Of a DNA stretch of 5,838 bases, positions 1-3,598 are shown piece by piece; position 1 is the first letter of the stretch; every line of letters begins with the position of its first letter. The translations under genes were made by a program, and so were the position numbers. Where the stretch lies: positions 1-5,838 of the forward strand of contig JAEXXN010000547.1 in NCBI GenBank assembly GCA_023405875.1, read 5' to 3'. Below the pieces are notes generated by a model. The model was not told where the DNA came from, ran no database searches, and saw only the letters and a list, made by a program, of their open reading frames with translations. Source of the stretch: Bacillota bacterium. GTDB taxonomy: Bacteria > Bacillota > Clostridia > Lutisporales > Lutisporaceae.

Positions 1-127
1 GCTTGACCGTGAGGTGCTTGTTCATCTGAGAGGCGGAGACCTGGAGATAAACTGGTCCGGTGAAGGGGATGTATATATGACGGGGCCTGCGGTCGAGGTC
101 TATCAAGGAAATTACATACAAAGGTAA
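1..127 (+). CDS. dapF: Diaminopimelate epimerase, C-terminal end (partial)
   Basis: Only the last 41 codons are present; the first whole codon begins at base 2 and the TAA stop is at 125-127. DapF is a cytosolic, cofactor-independent epimerase that converts LL-diaminopimelate to meso-diaminopimelate for peptidoglycan and lysine. The visible tail reads through LRGGDLEINW, then MTGPAVEVYQGN. This matches the family's C-terminal signature, a GG-x-L-x-I-x-W strand followed by the nearly invariant MTGPA and V(F/Y)xG. The catalytic cysteines lie upstream, outside the window. The reading frame ends 30 bases before the preferred yicC start, with no terminator between, so dapF probably leads into the same transcript. 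The fragment is short, but the signature is distinctive and no other family fits better. Confidence 0.88.
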   Translation, partial: LDREVLVHLRGGDLEINWSGEGDVYMTGPAVEVYQGNYIQR

Positions 128-142
128 ATGTATTATGAGCAC

Positions 143-148
143 GGAAGG
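143..148 (+). promoter_or_regulatory. Ribosome binding site deciding the yicC start
   Basis: GGAAGG lies 9 bases upstream of a TTG codon at 158. The upstream ATG at 128 directly follows the dapF stop and has no Shine-Dalgarno-like sequence at a workable distance. The ATGs at 149 and 152 sit too close to GGAAGG. The site therefore favours TTG 158, which also gives the family's usual N-terminus. Confidence 0.65.
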
Positions 149-157
149 ATGATGGAT

Positions 158-1033
158 TTGATAAAGAGCATGACGGGCTTTGGTAGAGGAGAATTCAGCC
201 AGGGTACCAGTACTTTTTCTGTTGACGTAAGGTCTGTCAATCACAGGTACAGCGACATATCGGTAAGAATGCCCAGGGCAATGACAGTTCTTGAAGAAAA
301 GGTCAGGGAGTTTGTGGCTGAAAAAGTCAGCAGGGGAAAAGTAGATGTGTACATAAATTACAGTACCTTTGGGCAGAGCTCACAGGTGAAGCTGGATACC
401 AATCTGGCCAAGGCCTACGTGGATTCCCTCAATACTCTGAAGGATATGTTCAGCATCAGGGATGACATAAGCTTATCCTTGCTTACAAGGTTCCCGGATA
501 TAATGGCTCTTGAAACGGTTGAGCAGGATATGGATGAGCTGTGGCTGATACTTAAAGGGGCATTGGATATTGCTTTCAAGGCCCTGGTTGAAATGAGGCA
601 GCGGGAAGGTGAGAGGCTCAAAGTGGATCTGCTTGAAAAGCTTTCAGGCATAAGCGGCTTCGTGGAGAGCATCAGGGAAAAATCAGAGGGAATGGTTGAT
701 GAATACAAGCTTAAGCTATATGATAGGATAAAAGAGCTTACAAAGGATATACCCATTGATGAAAACCGGATTTTGACAGAAGTAGCGGTATATGCCGACA
801 AATCCAGCATAGATGAAGAGCTGGTAAGGCTGGAGAGTCATATGGAGGAGCTGCGCAAGGCACTTAATTTCAATGGCTCGGTAGGTAAGAAGCTGGACTT
901 TATAATCCAGGAGATGAATAGGGAGGTAAATACTATCGGCTCGAAGATCACCGACCTGGGAATACTGAATAACGTAATAAGCATTAAGACGGAAATAGAA
1001 AAAATAAGAGAACAAATTCAAAATATTGAATAA
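158..1033 (+). CDS. yicC: YicC/YloC family endoribonuclease
   Basis: This is a 291-residue protein if translation starts at TTG 158. Members of the family (YicC in E. coli, YloC in B. subtilis) are reported to be cytosolic endoribonucleases; earlier annotations called them stress-induced proteins of unknown function. The TTG start gives MIKSMTGFGRGEF, the classic opening; the longer frame from ATG 128 would add ten residues not typical of the family. The N-terminal domain (about 1-155) contains DVRSVNHRY at 23-31. The C-terminal DUF1732 domain carries the highly conserved blocks KKLDFIIQEMNREVNTIGSK (244-263) and KIREQIQNIE at the very end (282-291). Length is normal for the family. It sits between dapF and remA, 13 bases before remA, in the usual Firmicutes cluster. 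The family assignment is firm; its RNA targets in this organism are unknown. Confidence 0.93.
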   Translation: MIKSMTGFGRGEFSQGTSTFSVDVRSVNHRYSDISVRMPRAMTVLEEKVREFVAEKVSRGKVDVYINYSTFGQSSQVKLDTNLAKAYVDSLNTLKDMFSIRDDISLSLLTRFPDIMALETVEQDMDELWLILKGALDIAFKALVEMRQREGERLKVDLLEKLSGISGFVESIREKSEGMVDEYKLKLYDRIKELTKDIPIDENRILTEVAVYADKSSIDEELVRLESHMEELRKALNFNGSVGKKLDFIIQEMNREVNTIGSKITDLGILNNVISIKTEIEKIREQIQNIE

Positions 1034-1046
1034 CCGGAGGTACGAA

Positions 1047-1325
1047 ATGGCTATTAAACTGATAAACATAGGCTTTGGGAATATTGTATCGGCAAACAGA
1101 TTGGTTGCAATCGTCAGTCCTGAATCAGCGCCGATAAAGAGGATAATACAGGAAGCAAGAGACAGGGGCATGCTTATTGATGCTACTTATGGCAGAAGGA
1201 CCAGATCGGTTATAATAACAGACAGCGATCATATCATTCTTTCTGCTGTTCAGCCGGAAACAGTAGCCCATAGGCTTGTGGACCGTGAAACAGAGGTAGA
1301 TGAAGAGGAAGGTTCGGAGGAATAA
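1047..1325 (+). CDS. remA: RemA/DUF370 family DNA-binding regulator
   Basis: This 92-residue protein is a close match to B. subtilis RemA, which forms ring-shaped oligomers that bind DNA and activates biofilm matrix and osmoprotection genes. It starts MAIKLINIGFGNIVSANR. The family blocks SPESAPIKRII (24-34), DATYGRRTRSVIITDSDH (45-62) and SAVQPETVAHRL (66-77) are intact. Arg18 and Pro29, where B. subtilis loss-of-function alleles map, and the basic R50-R51/R53 cluster are all present. The tail from residue 81 is strongly acidic (8 of 12 residues are Asp or Glu). ATG 1047 is chosen over the in-frame TTG at 1026 because GGAGG (1036-1040) lies 6 bases before it, and TTG 1026 falls inside the yicC end. 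Many clostridia with this gene are not known to make the Bacillus matrix, so its regulon here cannot be inferred. Confidence 0.94.
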   Translation: MAIKLINIGFGNIVSANRLVAIVSPESAPIKRIIQEARDRGMLIDATYGRRTRSVIITDSDHIILSAVQPETVAHRLVDRETEVDEEEGSEE

Positions 1326-1335
1326 AATTCGGAGG
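1313..1335 (+). repeat. Duplicated Shine-Dalgarno block between remA and gmk
   Basis: TTCGGAGG occurs at 1313-1320 and again at 1328-1335. The second copy is the working ribosome binding site of gmk (GGAGG, 5 bases before ATG 1341). The first lies within the last remA codons, 20 bases from the gmk start and too far to serve it, and no in-frame start lies at a suitable distance after it. It may be a small local duplication or chance from the GAG-GAA codons. Confidence 0.45.
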
Positions 1336-1340
1336 GGAAT

Positions 1341-1952
1341 ATGAAGAGCAAGGGGCTTCTTATAGTTATATCAGGACCTTCTGGCGCAGGTAAAGGCACT
1401 ATATGCCGGGAGCTTCTCCGTACCTACAGGGACGATCTGGAGCTTTCCATCTCGGCGACCACCAGGCAGCCGAGGGAGGGCGAAATAGAGGGAACGAATT
1501 ACTTTTTCAAGGATAAGGCCGAGTTTATAAGCATGGCTGAGAACGGGGAGTTCATTGAATATGCAAAGGTGCATGACAACTATTACGGAACTCCCAGGAA
1601 ATATGTCATGGATAAGCTTGAAGAAGGAAAAAATGTTATATTGGAGATCGATGTTCAGGGTGGGATGAAGGTCAGGCATGTTTTTGACGAGGCTGTATTC
1701 ATTTTTATAATGCCGCCTTCTTTCGAGGAACTAAAGAAGAGGATCATAGGCCGCGGTACAGAAACAGAGCAGGATATCTGCAAAAGGATGAAAAATGCAA
1801 TAGGTGAAATAAATCATGTACATAACTATGATTATGTGGTTGTGAATGAAGATGTCAAGGATGCAGCTGCAAGGATCAACTGTATTCTCACTGCAGAAAA
1901 GTGTAAAATAAAGAGATGTAATATTGACTTTGAGAATTTCAAGGAGGAATAA
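1341..1952 (+). CDS. gmk: Guanylate kinase
   Basis: This 203-residue cytosolic enzyme phosphorylates GMP to GDP with ATP, an essential step in making GTP and dGTP and in salvaging guanine nucleotides. The Walker A loop GPSGAGKGT is at residues 12-20. The GMP-binding segment SATTRQPREGE (38-48) is followed by the typical EGTNYFF (50-56). EYAKVHDNYYGTP (73-85) and LEIDVQGG (101-108) are the other family hallmarks, and the lid segment reads IIGRGTETEQDICKRM. Length equals that of other bacterial enzymes (about 200-207). The start is fixed by GGAGG at 1331-1335. In Firmicutes the enzyme is a known target of (p)ppGpp inhibition; this cannot be tested from sequence alone. The gene ends in TAA directly followed by TAG, and the rpoZ ribosome binding site is built into its last codons. 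Confidence 0.97.
   Translation: MKSKGLLIVISGPSGAGKGTICRELLRTYRDDLELSISATTRQPREGEIEGTNYFFKDKAEFISMAENGEFIEYAKVHDNYYGTPRKYVMDKLEEGKNVILEIDVQGGMKVRHVFDEAVFIFIMPPSFEELKKRIIGRGTETEQDICKRMKNAIGEINHVHNYDYVVVNEDVKDAAARINCILTAEKCKIKRCNIDFENFKEE
1941..1947 (+). promoter_or_regulatory. rpoZ ribosome binding site inside the gmk end
   Basis: AAGGAGG spans the final Lys-Glu codons of gmk and lies 7 bases before GTG 1955. It is a near-perfect Shine-Dalgarno site, which makes the non-ATG start of rpoZ credible. Because it is within translated gmk sequence, ribosomes finishing gmk would keep it exposed, suggesting translational coupling of the two genes. Confidence 0.75.
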
Positions 1953-1954
1953 TA

Positions 1955-2197
1955 GTGATATATCCTACTTTATCATCATTATTGGAAAAGGTCGACAGCA
2001 AGTATACCCTTGTTGTTGCAGTGTCAAAAAGGGCAAGACAGCTTGTAGACGGGCAGCCCAAGCTTACCAGGGTGGATTCAAACAAACCTGTAACGATAGC
2101 AATAAATGAAATCAATGACAGCAAGATCGTGTATGAGAGAAACAAGCTTGAAAGATCAGAGGAGCCCATGGCAGAGGATAATAACATATTACTATGA
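1955..2197 (+). CDS. rpoZ: DNA-directed RNA polymerase omega subunit
   Basis: This 80-residue protein starts at GTG 1955. Omega wraps the C-terminal part of the beta-prime subunit and helps assemble and stabilise RNA polymerase. The start MIYPTLSSLLEKVDSKYTLV followed by SKRARQL is the family's conserved core (SKY-x-LV and K/RRAR), and KPVTIAINEINDSKIVY (residues 44-60) is the second conserved block. The last 20 or so residues are charged and poorly conserved. Omega proteins of this group are about 65-80 residues, so the length is usual. It follows gmk by 2 bases; the gmk-rpoZ pairing is widespread in bacteria. A stop TAG at 1953-1955 overlaps the GTG start codon by one base. Confidence 0.93.
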   Translation: MIYPTLSSLLEKVDSKYTLVVAVSKRARQLVDGQPKLTRVDSNKPVTIAINEINDSKIVYERNKLERSEEPMAEDNNILL

Positions 2198-2248
2198 AGC
2201 AATAGCGAGAATTCTATGAAATCAAGGAAATATTTACGCGAAATATAT

Positions 2249-2254
2249 AGGTGA
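2249..2254 (+). promoter_or_regulatory. Ribosome binding site deciding the coaBC start
   Basis: AGGTGA matches the 3' half of the ideal Shine-Dalgarno sequence (complement of the 16S rRNA tail) and ends 5 bases before ATG 2260. The in-frame GTG at 2251 is part of this site itself and has no site of its own in front of it. ATG 2260 is therefore the better start. Confidence 0.75.
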
Positions 2255-2259
2255 GTAAA

Positions 2260-3456
2260 ATGCTTAAAGGAAAGAACATAGTTCTGGGGGTATCGGGAGG
2301 AATAGCTGTTTATAAGGCTTGCGAGCTTGTAAGCAGGCTAAAGAAGCTGGATGCGGAGGTGCATGTCATTATGACGGATTCCGCTTCCAGGTTTGTAGCG
2401 CCGCTTACCTTCCAGTCACTTTCATTAAACCAGGTGGTTGTAGATATGTTTGAATCGCCCAATTACTGGGAAATAGAGCATATCTCCCTTGCAAAGCTGG
2501 CTGATGTGCTTGTGATTGCACCTGCAACTGCCAATATAATCGGAAAGCTTGCAGCAGGGATTGCCGACGACATGCTTTCCACCACAGTTATGGCTACAAA
2601 AGCGCAGGTCGTGATAGCACCTGCAATGAATACCAATATGTATGAGAATCCGGTGGTCCGGAAAAATATACAGAAGCTGAAGGACTTGGGCTATATTTTT
2701 GTTGAGCCTGAGGAAGGGCGTCTTGCCTGCGGAGATGTAGGAAAAGGAAAGCTGGCCGATCCCGCTGTAATCCAGGAGGCTATAATTGATTTATTGAACC
2801 CCAGGCAGGACCTGGAGGGAAGGACTGTATTGGTGACTGCGGGCCCAACCAGGGAAGCCATTGATCCCGTAAGGTTCATATCCAACAATTCCACCGGCAA
2901 AATGGGCTTTGCAATTGCTGAAAGAGCAGCAAAAAGAGGGGCAAGGGTACATCTGGTCTCAGGGCCTGTGAACCTTGAAACGCCTTGGGGAGTAACCAGA
3001 CATAATATAGTATCGGCTGAGGAAATGCACAGCAAGGTAATGGAGCTTTATACCCAGTGCGATATAATAATCAAAGCTGCTGCAGTAGCTGATTATGCCC
3101 CTGAGACGGTATTCGGCCAGAAGGTGAAGAAGACCGAGGAAGAGCTTGTCTTAAGGCTTAAGAAGAACCCCGACATACTGTATGAGCTGGGAAAGCTGAA
3201 GGGAGACAGGATACTGGTAGGCTTTGCAATGGAAACCGAAAACCTCATTGAAAATGCCGGTCAGAAGGTAAACAAGAAAAATCTTGATTTTATTGTAGCC
3301 AACGATCTGAATGAAGTGGGTGCGGGCTTTGCGGCAGATACCAATGTGGTTAAGCTGATAGACAGAGAAGGTAATATAGAGAGCATACCGCTTAAGAAAA
3401 AGCACGAGGTTGCGGATATAATCCTTGATAGGATAAGAGCTATAAAGCGTACGTAA
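2260..3456 (+). CDS. coaBC: Bifunctional phosphopantothenoylcysteine decarboxylase / phosphopantothenate-cysteine ligase
   Basis: This 398-residue two-domain enzyme of coenzyme A synthesis first joins 4'-phosphopantothenate to cysteine (CoaB, CTP-dependent in most bacteria). It then decarboxylates the product to 4'-phosphopantetheine (CoaC, FMN-dependent). The CoaC half (about 1-180) shows the FMN-binding GVSGGIAVYK (10-19), the active-site His74 in EHISLAKLAD, PAMNTNMYENP (122-132) and the flap Cys157 in GRLACGDVGKGKLADP. The CoaB half (from about 187) shows TAGPTREAIDPVRFISN, Asn209 in ISNNSTGKMG, AAAVADY and Lys288 in QKVKK. These correspond, one residue lower, to E. coli H75, C158, N210 and K289. 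Length is normal. Starting at ATG 2260 rather than GTG 2251 is supported by the ribosome binding site. A 62-base AT-rich gap separates it from rpoZ with no clear promoter or terminator, so it probably shares the upstream transcript. Confidence 0.97.
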   Translation: MLKGKNIVLGVSGGIAVYKACELVSRLKKLDAEVHVIMTDSASRFVAPLTFQSLSLNQVVVDMFESPNYWEIEHISLAKLADVLVIAPATANIIGKLAAGIADDMLSTTVMATKAQVVIAPAMNTNMYENPVVRKNIQKLKDLGYIFVEPEEGRLACGDVGKGKLADPAVIQEAIIDLLNPRQDLEGRTVLVTAGPTREAIDPVRFISNNSTGKMGFAIAERAAKRGARVHLVSGPVNLETPWGVTRHNIVSAEEMHSKVMELYTQCDIIIKAAAVADYAPETVFGQKVKKTEEELVLRLKKNPDILYELGKLKGDRILVGFAMETENLIENAGQKVNKKNLDFIVANDLNEVGAGFAADTNVVKLIDREGNIESIPLKKKHEVADIILDRIRAIKRT

Positions 3457-3469
3457 GGGTACGCTTTTT
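3444..3469 (+). terminator. Intrinsic terminator overlapping the coaBC stop
   Basis: AAAGCGTAC (3444-3452) pairs perfectly with GTACGCTTT (3459-3467) around a 6-base loop, and the right arm runs into a row of five Ts (3465-3469). The coaBC TAA stop starts in the loop at 3454. Without the A-T pairs, the core stem is only 6 base pairs and the T-run is short, so it may terminate only part of the transcripts. On the other strand the T-run is only three, so it acts on the plus strand. It is placed where upstream transcription could be reduced before priA. Confidence 0.6.
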
Positions 3470-3496
3470 ACATAGGATAGGATGTGAAATTATTTT
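3467..3496 (+). promoter_or_regulatory. Possible weak promoter for priA
   Basis: TTTACA (3467-3472, five of six matches to TTGACA) is followed after 18 bases by TATTTT (3491-3496, four of six matches to TATAAT). It sits just after the terminator and about 100 bases before priA, a sensible place for a separate promoter. The match is modest, there is no extended -10 motif, and in AT-rich spacer sequence such matches arise by chance. Confidence 0.22.
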
Positions 3497-3505
3497 GGAT
3501 GCCCG

Positions 3506-3564
3506 CTGGACGCCCCTGCGGATTTTATATCCTGGTATTGCAGGGGCGGCCATTGGCCGTCCGG
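3506..3564. repeat. GC-rich palindromic element (REP/MITE-like), folds as a three-way junction
   Basis: Three stems meet with no unpaired bases between them. Outer stem: 3506-3511 with 3559-3564 (GGAC/GTCC plus a T-G and a C-G pair). First arm: GCCCCTGC 3512-3519 with GCAGGGGC 3540-3547, closing a 20-base loop that holds a small GGAT/ATCC hairpin (3520-3532). Second arm: GGCC 3548-3551 with GGCC 3555-3558 around ATT. AATTAT (3488-3493) and ATAATT (3565-3570) add an outer AT-rich inverted repeat. An alternative 8-pair hairpin, 3544-3551 with 3555-3562, competes with the first arm. No T-run follows, so it is not a terminator. The GGGGCGGCCATTGGCC core resembles, from memory, palindromic intergenic repeats scattered in clostridial genomes; copy number cannot be seen here. 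A structured leader of priA is the alternative. Confidence 0.5.
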
Positions 3565-3598
3565 ATAATTGCACGCACATACTTTTGGGGGAAGAAAT

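Noticed and set aside
773..802. Perfect TTGACA (773-778) inside yicC as a possible internal promoter ahead of remA.
   Set aside because: No acceptable -10 lies 16-18 bases downstream; the best is GACAAA. The sequence is explained by Leu-Thr codons in a conserved part of YicC.
1924..2109. A 61-codon plus-strand frame overlapping the end of gmk and most of rpoZ.
   Set aside because: It is out of frame with both well-supported genes, has no convincing start signal, and its product shows no family features.
2230..2246. Hairpin ATATTT/AAATAT with a 5-base loop in the rpoZ-coaBC gap as a regulatory structure.
   Set aside because: All six pairs are A-T in an AT-rich spacer, so it would be unstable. 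No T-run follows and the coaBC ribosome binding site is not included in the stem.
2198..2259. Riboswitch or leader peptide in the 62-base gap before coaBC.
   Set aside because: Too short for a known riboswitch, no GC-rich stems, and no short frame with a ribosome binding site was found.
3392..3422. Perfect TATAAT at 3417-3422 near the end of coaBC as a promoter for priA.
   Set aside because: The only -35-like sequence (TTAAGA at 3392-3397) is 19 bases away and poor. TATAAT arises from GAT-ATA-ATC codons, a combination that recurs elsewhere in these genes (for example at 499-504 and 3063).
3506..3564. Reading the palindrome as part of a CRISPR array or as a second terminator.
   Set aside because: There is only one copy with no regular spacing, so it is not an array. 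No run of Ts follows either hairpin, so it is not an intrinsic terminator.
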